The notes under the pieces: generated by a model
What the model was told of the DNA's origin: nothing
What the model saw: the letters and a program-made list of their open reading frames with translations, nothing else
Database searches by the model: none
From: Halalkalicoccus paucihalophilus
GTDB taxonomy: Archaea; Halobacteriota; Halobacteria; Halobacteriales; Halalkalicoccaceae
Length of the DNA stretch: 64,000 nt
Reading direction: 5' to 3'
NCBI RefSeq assembly: GCF_001593955.1
Contig: NZ_LTAZ01000011.1
Location: forward strand, 1 to 64,000
Program-made: the position numbers and the translations under genes
Shown: one piece after another, positions 44,340-52,226 of the stretch
How positions within the stretch are numbered: position 1 is the stretch's first letter
How the letters are laid out: every line of letters begins with the position of its first letter

Positions 44340-46634
44340 ATGAACAATAAGACAGATACAGAAGAGGATGTGGATCCGACACGGCGTCGGGTTCTGGCAG
44401 CGACAGGAGGAATGGGCCTGACGACTGCGCTGAGTGGTTATCTCTCGCTGGAATCGATGCGGGAAAAGGAAACCAGCGAGCAGGTAGAGAAACTGGTTGA
44501 AGACATGAGTCTGGCGGAGAAGATCGGTCAGATGACGCAGATCTCGGCCGGCGAAGTAGGTGATGACCCAACGTCGTTCCTTGAGACGTACCAGCCCGGG
44601 TCACTCATGTACGCGACTACCGACGACCCGAGCCAGCTCGCCGAAGACGTCAACGAACTACTCGATACCGCGATTGCGACCCAGGCCCACGATATCCCTC
44701 CTGTGTTCGGCATTGACGCTGTTCACGGTAACAACAACCTCGATGGCGCCACGATCTTCCCGCACAACAACGGCTTAGGCGCGACGTGGAGCGAAGAGTA
44801 CGCCCGTCGGACGGCCGAGCATACTGCGTCAACGCTCAGGGCAACAGGATACCCGTGGACGTTCTCACCGGTTGCCGACATCCAACGGGATCCGCGCTGG
44901 GGCCGGTTCTGGGAGGGCTTCAGCGAGGACCCATACCTCTGCGCTCAGATGGTTGCGGAGAAAGTCCGCGGGTACGAAACTTCGGACAGTGGGCACAAGT
45001 GTGCTGGTGCGACGCTCAAACACTTCGCCGGATATTCTGAACCCCGGAACGGAAACGACAGGACACCAGCCCTGATCCCGTACCGAACGTTCCGGAACAT
45101 ACATCTGCCACCGTTTCATGCGGGCATTTCGGCCGGTGCCGAGACAGTGATGGTCAACAGTGGATCGGTCAATGGCGTCCCTGCCCATGCTTCGGAGGAA
45201 CTGCTTGAAGACGTCCTCCGTGACAGGCTTGGCTTCGAAGGGATGGTCGTCAGTGACTGGCACGACTTTTACCGTATGGTCGAAGTTCATGAGTTCGTCA
45301 CGGACGTGAAAGATGCCGTTCGACTCGGGATCAACGCAGGCATCGATATGTACATGGTACCCGCCGCAGGACTGGAGACGGATTCTGTCACGACGTTCCA
45401 GCAGCACCTTCGGGAGCTGGTTGAGGCCGGTGCGGTTCCAACCGAACGCATCGACGACGCTGTTAGTAACATATTGGCGTTCAAGGAGACGCTCGGGTTG
45501 TTCGACGATCCCTACGCTGACCCTGAGACGGCCGCAGAGGTCGTCGGCGGGGCTCGTGACCTCGCCTATGATAGCGCAGCGGATTCGATGACTCTGTTGC
45601 AGAACGACGGTACGCTCCCATTCGATCCCGATGTCGACACAGTGCTGGTCACGGGACCGAGCGGCGACTCCGTCGCGAACATGATGGGCGGATGGACGCT
45701 CGGTTGGCAGGGTGTTGGAGAGACGCTTCCACCTGCTATCACGCCCCTTGAGGGTATTCGTGAAGCAGTCTCCGATTCAACGACCGTTGTCCATGAGCCA
45801 ACAGGCATCGATGAGTTCGAAAACGAGGACGCAGTGCACGAGGCCGCGTCCGACGCCGATGCCGTTGTAGCCGTGCTTGGGGAGGGACCGTATGCCGAGG
45901 AGCACGGTGACACTGATACGCTCGCGCTACCCGCTGCTCAGCAGCGCCTTGTCAGAACGCTTGCGGATGCAGGAACGCCGTATGCTGGTGTCTTCTTTGC
46001 CGGTCGACCGCGGGGGAACGACGTATTCGATCGTCTACCGGCCGCGGTTATGGGCTATCTGCCGGGCACTGAAGGAGGTAGTGCTGTTGCAGACGTGGTG
46101 TTTGGCGAGCTGAACCCTGGCGGCCGACTCCCGTTTACGTGGCCAACAGGGACGGGACAGCTCCTCAATGTCCATAATGCCTACCCCACCCCAATCTTTG
46201 GATCTGGTGAGGAGCCCCCGAGTTCATCTCAAGAACCGCTCTTCCCATTCGGACACGGCCTCTCGTACACCGAGTTCGAGTACGATGACGTTTCGATTGC
46301 GCCCGCAACCGTCCCACAGAACGCAGCGAGCGACCAATTCACCGTCTCAGTGAAGGTAAGGAACACGGGCGATCGTCCCGGTGACCATGTCGTGCCAGTA
46401 TTCGCCGAACGACGCCACGGCGCAATCCCGTCACCGATGAGGGAGGTGATCGGCTATGACCGAGTGTCGCTTGATTCCGGCGAATCTACGCGCGTGAGGA
46501 TCAAGGCTTCTATTGCTCCATTAGCCACCGTCCCGGGTGATATGTTCTCGCAGGAGGAACTGCAAGTGCTCCCAGGCGAGTATCGGATTACGATGGGCGA
46601 TGCCGAATCAGATCAGATACTGACTATTAAATGA
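44340..46634 (+). CDS. Tat-exported glycoside hydrolase family 3 enzyme (beta-glucosidase type)
   Basis: A 764-residue protein. Residues about 14-36 are a Tat signal (TRRRVLAATGGMGLTTALSG). The GH3 N-terminal barrel spans about 45-370: VFGIDAVHGNNN, FSPVADIQRDPRWGRFWEGF, KHFAGYSEPRNGNDR and VVSDWHDFYRM, where Asp306 is the expected catalytic nucleophile. The alpha/beta sandwich domain follows (VLVTGPSGDSVANMMGGWTL; YLPGTEGGSAVADVVFGELN) and a fibronectin-III-like domain closes the protein (VRNTGDRPGDHVVPVFAERR). It should remove beta-linked sugars from oligosaccharides outside the cell. Length and domain order are complete. Confidence 0.92.
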   Translation: MNNKTDTEEDVDPTRRRVLAATGGMGLTTALSGYLSLESMREKETSEQVEKLVEDMSLAEKIGQMTQISAGEVGDDPTSFLETYQPGSLMYATTDDPSQLAEDVNELLDTAIATQAHDIPPVFGIDAVHGNNNLDGATIFPHNNGLGATWSEEYARRTAEHTASTLRATGYPWTFSPVADIQRDPRWGRFWEGFSEDPYLCAQMVAEKVRGYETSDSGHKCAGATLKHFAGYSEPRNGNDRTPALIPYRTFRNIHLPPFHAGISAGAETVMVNSGSVNGVPAHASEELLEDVLRDRLGFEGMVVSDWHDFYRMVEVHEFVTDVKDAVRLGINAGIDMYMVPAAGLETDSVTTFQQHLRELVEAGAVPTERIDDAVSNILAFKETLGLFDDPYADPETAAEVVGGARDLAYDSAADSMTLLQNDGTLPFDPDVDTVLVTGPSGDSVANMMGGWTLGWQGVGETLPPAITPLEGIREAVSDSTTVVHEPTGIDEFENEDAVHEAASDADAVVAVLGEGPYAEEHGDTDTLALPAAQQRLVRTLADAGTPYAGVFFAGRPRGNDVFDRLPAAVMGYLPGTEGGSAVADVVFGELNPGGRLPFTWPTGTGQLLNVHNAYPTPIFGSGEEPPSSSQEPLFPFGHGLSYTEFEYDDVSIAPATVPQNAASDQFTVSVKVRNTGDRPGDHVVPVFAERRHGAIPSPMREVIGYDRVSLDSGESTRVRIKASIAPLATVPGDMFSQEELQVLPGEYRITMGDAESDQILTIK

Positions 46635-47106
46635 GGAACGATAATCGACCCTGAAACCACTTCGTGAGGCCGACGCGAACTTGATGCACGTCGAGAGCGG
46701 GAACAACAGTATCTACGTGATCCTAGTACGAGTGGAATCACGCTGCTTTGATCGCTGAGAAAGCCGAAATATCCCGATGCGGATCGGCTTTCACTGAGCC
46801 GTCACCAGAGAACTGATCAAATTGCTACCACTCTCGGTCTACAGCTACGGCTAGGCTGGTCAGTGCGTATGAATACGGAACCGCTCGCGACTGGAGGGTA
46901 TAGCAGCCGAGAGTGTCCATTGAAAGCGGCCTAATCTCCTGAGTATTCCATGGCGCGCTCGTTGACGCACCCTGGTGGCTCTACACGACTCACGAATCAC
47001 GGTTCGCAATCCCATATAGTGGGACGACTCCGAGAAGTAACAGGTGAGCGTACTCAACTCCTGTTGAGCACGTCGAGATACTGATCGCCACTATCACCCA
47101 CTATCG
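46635..47106. other. Intergenic DNA with possible gene remnant
   Basis: About 470 bases after the GH3 gene. A plus-strand frame reads LREADANLMHVESGNNSIYV before stopping near 46757, which looks like a coding fragment but matches no family I can name. Nothing else is supported. Confidence 0.35.
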
Positions 47107-47226
47107 TTAACACGACAACCGGAGTGTGTCTCCGTCATCGATATCGAGTGCCCGTCGGATACGGACGGGAATGGTCGCCTGATTCCCCGACACTTTGCTC
47201 TCGGAGTCAACTCCCTCACTACGCAT
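47107..47226 (-). pseudogene. Truncated AbrB/MazE-type antitoxin remnant
   Basis: A 39-codon frame from ATG 47226 reads SESKVSGNQATIPVRIRRAL then DIDDGDTLRL, the N-terminal swapped-hairpin signature of AbrB/SpoVT domains (VTIPxxIRxxLxIxxGDxL). It ends at TAA 47107-47109, before the second strand pair is complete; a shifted frame continues with GDSGDQYLDVL. It therefore lacks a complete domain and its toxin partner. It lies 64 bases downstream of the TumE-like gene on the same strand. Confidence 0.65.
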
Positions 47227-47290
47227 ACAGGAGAGACGGAGTGCACCTCTCATAATTTAGTTCTATTCACATATTCAAATCAGAAAGGAG

Positions 47291-47740
47291 TCAGGGAGGA
47301 TTCGAAATACTGTTGAGTCGATTTCGATCCTCGCTCTCATAAGCAACACGCCACGTCTTGTGGACCGCACGTGTGACGAGTGAGACCTCTTCAACGCGGA
47401 TACAGGATGGCTCGTCGTCGACAGTTCGAGCGTCCGGTGGTGGATGGAAATGCCGGTCGGGAGAATGGGTGTTGGGATGCCGGTCGAATCGCCAGTTCAC
47501 ATCTGCGCTGTCGACGTAGTGAAACGAGTAGTTATCCAGTGTACTCCACTGGATGTCGAACCGCGCCGAGTCGGCATCGCCGAGTCCGTCAGCGAGTTCG
47601 ATTCTGAGTTCTGTGGGGGTAACTGGGTCGTCGTAGCCTGTTTCTGCGACCACTGGTTCGAGATTCAGCCAGAGCGTCCGAATGCGCTGAAGTGCCGGGA
47701 GGTAGATCGTTCCGAACTCACCGGAGCGATCATTGGTCAT
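47291..47740 (-). CDS. TumE-like (DUF6516-type) toxin candidate
   Basis: A 149-residue protein. The middle part NYSFHYVDSADVNWRFDRHP followed by HSPDRHFHPPPDA resembles the TumE/DUF6516 family pattern of YxFHY, WRxDxxPH and a His/Pro-rich stretch. Family members act as toxins with a small DNA-binding antitoxin. Start 47740 overlaps the stop of the HTH gene by four bases (ATGA), so the pair is co-translated. The biochemical target is not established from sequence, and the family call is from motif shape only. Confidence 0.6.
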   Translation of the reverse strand: MTNDRSGEFGTIYLPALQRIRTLWLNLEPVVAETGYDDPVTPTELRIELADGLGDADSARFDIQWSTLDNYSFHYVDSADVNWRFDRHPNTHSPDRHFHPPPDARTVDDEPSCIRVEEVSLVTRAVHKTWRVAYESEDRNRLNSISNPP

Positions 47741-48255
47741 GCGGTGAGCTGCTCACTCGCTTCGTCGTAGGCGAGGGCTGCCTGCGCGACTGCGAGGTTC
47801 TGGCGTGTCGTCTTCCACGCAGTGACGTCTTCCCACTCCTCATTCGCTTCGGTAGGCAATTGCCGTGCCAGCTCTTCGGGTGAGAGTGCATCGTATTGTG
47901 CTTCGTAGTCCCGAACCTCCGCTTTCATCCGTCTAATGCCGTCAAGAATTTCGTCTCGGGTAGCCTGCTCTCTGAGTTCGTGAATCCGCGTCATCAGCAC
48001 GCGATCGTCGTCACGTCGGTAGCGTGTGGTGCGGCCATCCTGTGCGGTGGCCGCGAATCCGGTCGTGACGAGGGCATCTAGATGCCGGCGAGCGGTTGGT
48101 TCGCTCACAAGCGCGCGCTCGGCGATCTCGGCCGCAGACTGTCCGTCATGAGTCTGTTCTAGGACTTCGTAGATGCGCTCGAATGGCGTTGTCTCTTCCT
48201 TCCACTCCTCGGTTACGCGGTCGTTGATGTCTGTCCAGCTGTTGTCGTCGGTCAT
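47737..48255 (-). CDS. ArsR-like winged-helix regulator, probable antitoxin to the TumE-like protein
   Basis: Start at ATG 48255 (MTDDNSWTDINDRVTEEWKE), giving 172 residues. Residues about 25-80 form a winged helix: FERIYEVLEQTHDGQSAAEI, LVSEPTARRHLDALVTTGFA and RTTRYRRDDDRV as the wing. The C-terminal half is a long helical domain (ILDGIRRMKAEVRDYEAQYD; WKTTRQNLAVAQAALAYDEA) that may dimerise or bind the toxin. This HTH plus downstream TumE-like gene arrangement is common in haloarchaea and suits autoregulation. Confidence 0.75.
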   Translation of the reverse strand: MTDDNSWTDINDRVTEEWKEETTPFERIYEVLEQTHDGQSAAEIAERALVSEPTARRHLDALVTTGFAATAQDGRTTRYRRDDDRVLMTRIHELREQATRDEILDGIRRMKAEVRDYEAQYDALSPEELARQLPTEANEEWEDVTAWKTTRQNLAVAQAALAYDEASEQLTA

Positions 48256-48496
48256 ACGAGTCAGTACGCCGCCGAGAAATAAATAATTTCCTGAAAAAAT
48301 TATTCCTTCCCAAGGAGTATCCTTCTCGAAATCCAATCCATCGGGTAGTGAGTGAACAAACCATATTCGACCGTTATCTGATGTGAGGCGCTAAGACCTC
48401 GTTCTTAACGACTGAATCCCGTATAGGGTGAGAAAGGAGGGTCGTTTACTAGTCTATAAGACGCTCTCCTACTCGACAAGCGTCCGGTGGTGATCA

Positions 48497-49237
48497 TCAG
48501 TCCTCCGTTGGGTGCGACAGAATGTCCGACGCCTCAGCGTACGGCTGCAACGCCTCGTGGACCCAGTCTGGATCGAAGGTGGTCTGAACCTGTTTCACAC
48601 GGCCCTCCTCGCCCTTCGATTCGATCCACGTCTCGAGCAAGCCCATGGTTTCGAGCTCCGTGATCACGCCTCGCATCGCTCGGTCTCCAAGCCCGAGCTG
48701 GGCGAGTTCGTCGTTCTCTTGAATTTTGGCGGTGGTGACGGGTTGGATGATCTCTCCTGTACGAGGTTTCTCCCCCCCGGTGACGCCTATGAGTGCCATG
48801 AAATGTTTCGGGGGCAACGAGAGCAGCTTCTCGATGGTCACCTCCTGCTCGGTTTCCTCGAGATTTTCATCGAGACAGTCGACGGTCACCTCCTCAAACC
48901 CGCGGTCGTTTGCCATCTCGCCCGCCCGTCGGAAGAGCCGAAGCGCCCGCCGCGCGTCGCCCCAGTTGTAGGCTGCCTTTCGGACACCATGCTCGAACGT
49001 GGTGTCGGGCATAGCCCCGTCACGAAACGCGCGCTCGATACGTGGCTGCAGAATGGCCCTGAGCGTGTCGTGCCCATAGAGCGGAAAGAACAGTTCCTCG
49101 TCGCCTAAAACGCTCTCGACGCGGCTGTCGAGACGGAGATCGACCGTCACCAGCTCGTTGCTGAGCAGCCAACACGAGAGCTGGATGTCACGAGCGGTCG
49201 AACGTCTGATGATGGCGAGGAGTAGGACATCATCCCT
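48497..49237 (-). pseudogene. N-terminally truncated Orc1/Cdc6 replication initiator
   Basis: The frame matches only the second half of Orc1/Cdc6. It contains LLSNELVTVDLRLDSRVESV and LYGHDTLRAILQPRIERAF from the end of the AAA+ domain, GDARRALRLFRRAGEMANDR of the lid, and a C-terminal winged-helix domain (LLSLPPKHFMALIGVTGG; LGDRAMRGVITELETMGLLE). The Walker A and B part is absent; upstream of about 49237 the frame becomes the antisense of a PIN gene. The wHTH-PIN cassette thus sits where the first half should be. The protein cannot hydrolyse ATP. It marks an old plasmid or secondary replicon origin; no origin repeats were seen nearby. Confidence 0.8.
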
Positions 49238-49679
49238 CGCCAGTATCATCGGGAACGACGGTAAACTCGAGCATCCGAAAGTCGTCAGGATCGAATGTAA
49301 ACACGTGGTCGATATCGTATTCTCGAGCAAGAGAACCACCAAGGTGATCAAAGAACGCGATCTCTTGGTCACTGTACTGCGCGAACTGGTCGTATGCCGC
49401 GTCAAACGTCCGTTCGGTAACGGGGAGAATATTGATTGTCTCGGACGACCGTATCTCGTCGATCGTTGAAACGGCCCGTCGGTGGCTCTTCCGGTAGAGA
49501 ATCACGGCTGCGAGTTCGGCGAGGACATATTGGCTTGTAAAAATCGGCCCGTACCGTTGGCCAGCTTGAACCGTTTCGAATACAGCCGCTGCCCGGTCGT
49601 GGTTGCTGTCGTCCTCGACATAGGCCGCATAGAATCCGCCCGTATCGATGAATAACGGGACTGGCGTGTCCCGATTCAT
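49230..49679 (-). CDS. PIN-domain ribonuclease toxin (VapC-like)
   Basis: A 149-residue PIN protein. Acidic residues are placed as in the family: PLFIDTGGFYAAYV (first Asp), QYVLAELAAV (Glu), IAFFDHLGGSLAREYDIDHV (Asp) and FTFDPDDF (final Asp). It would cut RNA with Mg2+. Its start overlaps the wHTH gene by four bases, so it is the second gene of a toxin-antitoxin pair. Its end overlaps the surviving Orc1/Cdc6 fragment by a few bases, a sign that the cassette was inserted there. Confidence 0.82.
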   Translation of the reverse strand: MNRDTPVPLFIDTGGFYAAYVEDDSNHDRAAAVFETVQAGQRYGPIFTSQYVLAELAAVILYRKSHRRAVSTIDEIRSSETINILPVTERTFDAAYDQFAQYSDQEIAFFDHLGGSLAREYDIDHVFTFDPDDFRMLEFTVVPDDTGEG

Positions 49680-50047
49680 ACGGATCTTGACGTCCCGTTA
49701 CCATAGAGAACCTCGTCGATCTTTTCAGAGGTATCGCACGGCTCTCCCGCTTGGAAGGTGTCGCGATCGAATAGAGGATCGTCTGGATTCACATCACGTA
49801 CCGTTCCGGTCGATTCCTTCTCATCTGAAACCCACCAGACAACGGCACGCCCTCCAACCTTTGCTTTTTCAAGCACTCCTTCATCGACGAGCTGTTGGAG
49901 TCGGCGGTATGCTTGCGATCTGTCTACATCGAACTGCTCTGCGACCGACTGCGCCGTCTGAAAGGGCCGCTCGGCCTGTGAGAAGTGGGCGAGGATGTCT
50001 TCATCTGTTGTTCCGGCGGTGTACTCTCCGTGGTCATTTCGGCTCAT
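49676..50047 (-). CDS. Winged-helix antitoxin of the PIN toxin
   Basis: A 123-residue protein. Winged helix at about residues 18-70: EDILAHFSQAERPFQTAQSV, FDVDRSQAYRRLQQLVDEGV and a wing VGGRAVVWWVSD. The C-terminal 50 residues (DDPLFDRDTFQAGEPCDTSE, KIDEVLYG) are acidic, matching known haloarchaeal HTH-PIN pairs where this part binds the toxin. It is upstream of and overlaps the PIN gene. Paired CACT/AGTG palindromes lie directly in front of its start. Confidence 0.78.
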   Translation of the reverse strand: MSRNDHGEYTAGTTDEDILAHFSQAERPFQTAQSVAEQFDVDRSQAYRRLQQLVDEGVLEKAKVGGRAVVWWVSDEKESTGTVRDVNPDDPLFDRDTFQAGEPCDTSEKIDEVLYGNGTSRSV

Positions 50048-50052
50048 ACTCT

Positions 50053-50120
50053 CACTACGTAGTGTATCGTTATGAATGCATGCACTTCAAAGTGTACCGG
50101 CGAATGTAGCACAGTACACT
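50053..50120 (-). promoter_or_regulatory. Candidate operator/promoter of the wHTH-PIN pair
   Basis: Perfect palindrome CACTACGTAGTG at 50053-50064, five bases before the start codon. A second site CACTTCAAAGTG at 50083-50094 has the same CACT and AGTG arms. AGTGTAC (50091-50097) and GTACACT (50114-50120) form a wider inverted repeat. Repeated dyads of one half-site in front of an antitoxin are what autoregulation needs. Confidence 0.55.
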
Positions 50121-50510
50121 GCTTGACATCTTCCCGCCGCTAAAGGGGCGAGATCCTCCGTTAGGGGTTCGGCTATCGTCCAACGGAGGGAACGTGCGGG
50201 TTCGCACGCTGTTCATTAGGACAAGAGCGTGGTGACGCTGATCATGAATGGTCGTCCCACTTGAACCGTGCAGGCCGTGCCATCGGCCCAACTTCGCCAC
50301 TCGCTTCGCGTTTCAAGAACCGTTCGACGCTCTGAGTGCACTCGGAAGAAATCCTGAATTCAGTCGGGAGATCACATCCACATCGAGGTATTCCGCGACG
50401 TACACGGTCAGAAACGAACGTCCCTTGGCGAACTACCCCGCCCTGCTCGGCCTCTTGGGAACAGCACTCCGAATCGATCGCAGTCGTCGTTCCCATTCAG
50501 ATAATACATC
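50121..50510 (-). pseudogene. Right-end remnant of a TnpB (IS200/IS605-type) element
   Basis: On the minus strand the sequence ends with GGATCTCGCCCCTTTAGCGG and GGGAAGATGTCAAG, the wording of haloarchaeal TnpB-element right ends, preceded by small hairpins such as GCGTGCGAACCCGCACG. The 250 bases before it hold a broken frame with no intact TnpB motif. The copy is thus a 3' relic, possibly including a guide-RNA-like segment. Confidence 0.45.
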
Positions 50511-50520
50511 CTACTAACCT

Positions 50521-50560
50521 ACAAAGCGTGGCACCATACAAAGCATACATTTAATTGACA
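50521..50560 (+). promoter_or_regulatory. Promoter and direct repeats of the wHTH-PemK pair
   Basis: A TATA-like TTTAAT at 50551-50556 is centred about 26 bases before the ATG at 50580, as in leaderless haloarchaeal promoters. Two exact copies of TACAAAGC (50521-50528 and 50538-50545) lie just upstream, 17 bases apart, and may be an operator. Confidence 0.5.
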
Positions 50561-50579
50561 GCGTAGCGAAAGTACGTAC

Positions 50580-50930
50580 ATGTCGATCGATATCGATCAG
50601 TTCGACGAACGCTCCCCAGAGGAGTTAGCGGAACTCAGCAACCCGGAGCACGTGCTTCGGTTCCTCTATGAGAACCGGGACCGGGCATGGAAGGCAAAGG
50701 AGATCGCCAGTCGGACGCCAGTCCCCGAAAACTCGATCCATCCGGTCCTCTCGCGACTCGCAAAGCAGGAGCTCGTTCGACATAAGGCTCCATATTGGGC
50801 ACTCACCGATAACCTGGATCGACTTCGACAGGCCTACGATCACCATCGGGTAACGCGCCTGTTCGATGATTGCTACGGAGAAGAGGACCGAGACGAGTGG
50901 ATCGAGGCGAGCGAGCAGGCTGAGAGATGA
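50580..50930 (+). CDS. Winged-helix antitoxin of the PemK/MazF-like toxin
   Basis: A 116-residue acidic protein. Winged helix at about residues 20-75: PEHVLRFLYENRDRAWKAKE, TPVPENSIHPVLSRLAKQEL and KAPYWALTDNLDRL. The C-terminal helix is rich in Asp and Glu and may contact the toxin. It overlaps the next gene by four bases (ATGA). The HTH-plus-PemK pair is a toxin-antitoxin system; the antitoxin type is unlike the MazE fold usual in bacteria. Confidence 0.75.
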   Translation: MSIDIDQFDERSPEELAELSNPEHVLRFLYENRDRAWKAKEIASRTPVPENSIHPVLSRLAKQELVRHKAPYWALTDNLDRLRQAYDHHRVTRLFDDCYGEEDRDEWIEASEQAER

Positions 50931-51274
50931 GTTTTCCCCGTGGAACGATTGTCTACGGGGAGGATCCGTTCAAAGACGCTGGCTCAGGGCGGCCGTGGCT
51001 ACTTATTAATACTCCGGAGATGCCGTTCCACGGCGAGCAATACATCGCACTCACTCTGTCTACACGGACCTGGTACGACGAACGACTGCCACTCGCCACT
51101 GACGACCTCCTCGAAGGTGGACTGCCGGAAGAGAGTGCGGTCCTCCCATGGGCGGTGGCGTCACTTAGCCCTGATGGGATTGAACGCAAGCTCGGACGTG
51201 CTACTAAGGACGTCGTTGACGAGGCCGTTGCAACACTCGTTTCGTATGTAGGTATCGTCCCAGGAAAGCGATGA
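50927..51274 (+). CDS. PemK/MazF-family toxin
   Basis: A 115-residue protein with the PemK/MazF start (RGTIVYGEDPF), the RPWLLINTPEMPFHGEQYIA strand pair and ALTLSTRTWYDERLPL. Family members are endoribonucleases that cut mRNA. The family's conserved Arg in RG and Thr/Ser in ALTLST are present. Co-translated with the winged-helix gene before it. It ends 138 bases before the Ala/Gly/Cys-tailed protein reads towards it. Confidence 0.8.
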   Translation: MSFPRGTIVYGEDPFKDAGSGRPWLLINTPEMPFHGEQYIALTLSTRTWYDERLPLATDDLLEGGLPEESAVLPWAVASLSPDGIERKLGRATKDVVDEAVATLVSYVGIVPGKR

Positions 51275-51412
51275 CAAGGAACTTAGACAAATTCCGACTC
51301 TATATTCTTTAGCGGTGGGAATATCTTCCGGCCCCAATTCTTCGTGTGTGCACTCCTGGTGCCAGCCATAGGACACCTCTCTCGAAGCGTGAATGGGCCC
51401 TGCTTTAACCCA

Positions 51413-52051
51413 TCAACACGCGCCACCGCCCGCACCGCCCGCTGCACCAGCCCCCGCACAGCTCGCGGCACTCGCGCTGGCACTCGCAGCGGCAGCCGTC
51501 CCGGCGACGACGAGAGCCGCGTTGTCCGTCTGACTGTAGTCTTTGCACTCGCCCCACGCAACCGGCGCGATCTCGTCGTCGATGTCATCCATTGCTTCGA
51601 CCGCGTCGCGGAGGTCAGCAATACCGAACCCGGCGTCGGTCGCGTACTGATCCACAAGCTGATCAGTGAGCGCGACCCGCCGGCACTCTTCGGCTTCGAA
51701 GAGTTCGTCGCCGTCGAAGGTGAACTGGACATCGTAGTGACGGACGAACACGTCATCGAACGGTGCCTGAACGGCCTCGACCGCTTCACCGACGAGTTCC
51801 CAGACGAGATCCATGTTGGGGTTCTCGACGTTTTTGCCGAGCGAGAAGCGAGCGATGGGAACGATGACCGGTTCACCATCCGGCCCTTCGTTCACGACCG
51901 CGACACCGGTCACGCCACAGTCCTCGACGGAGTAGTTACCGCGCTCAACGGCATCACGGAGCGCTTCATCCGCGTCGTTCTGGCGCGCTTCGAGATCGAC
52001 CTGTTCATCGGGTGTGCCAGTGCCGAGTAAGCGTTCGAGGAGGGATGGCAT
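51413..52051 (-). CDS. Acidic protein of unknown function with Ala/Ser/Gly/Cys tail
   Basis: Start at ATG 52051 (MPSLLERLLGTGTPDEQVDL), giving 212 residues; a longer frame to 52108 is unlikely. Residues 1-180 are an acidic folded domain of no recognised family. Residues about 184-212 are nearly all Ala, Ser, Gly and Cys, with the last part CAGAGAAGGAGGGAC and a terminal Cys. There is no signal peptide at the front. The tail could be a membrane-inserting or lipid-modified C-terminus or simply a flexible metal-binding end. It diverges from the alcohol dehydrogenase. Confidence 0.65.
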   Translation of the reverse strand: MPSLLERLLGTGTPDEQVDLEARQNDADEALRDAVERGNYSVEDCGVTGVAVVNEGPDGEPVIVPIARFSLGKNVENPNMDLVWELVGEAVEAVQAPFDDVFVRHYDVQFTFDGDELFEAEECRRVALTDQLVDQYATDAGFGIADLRDAVEAMDDIDDEIAPVAWGECKDYSQTDNAALVVAGTAAAASASASAASCAGAGAAGGAGGGAC

Positions 52052-52226
52052 CCTGTCCCTGTCTTTCGAGCGGCTGGACTTCGTTATTGTGGTGAACCAC
52101 CGAACCAATCGTGTCCTGTGTCCCAGAGTAGCGGTTATGAGACAATTTTGGCACTCACTGACTCAGGAGCCGCTATCACCGAATTCGCCCGTACTGCTAA
52201 CTGGATGGACGGCGAACGCCAAAGCG

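Noticed and set aside
48360..48496. Replication origin next to the Orc1/Cdc6 fragment
   Set aside because: No origin-recognition repeats with G-runs were found near the fragment, and the initiator itself is truncated.
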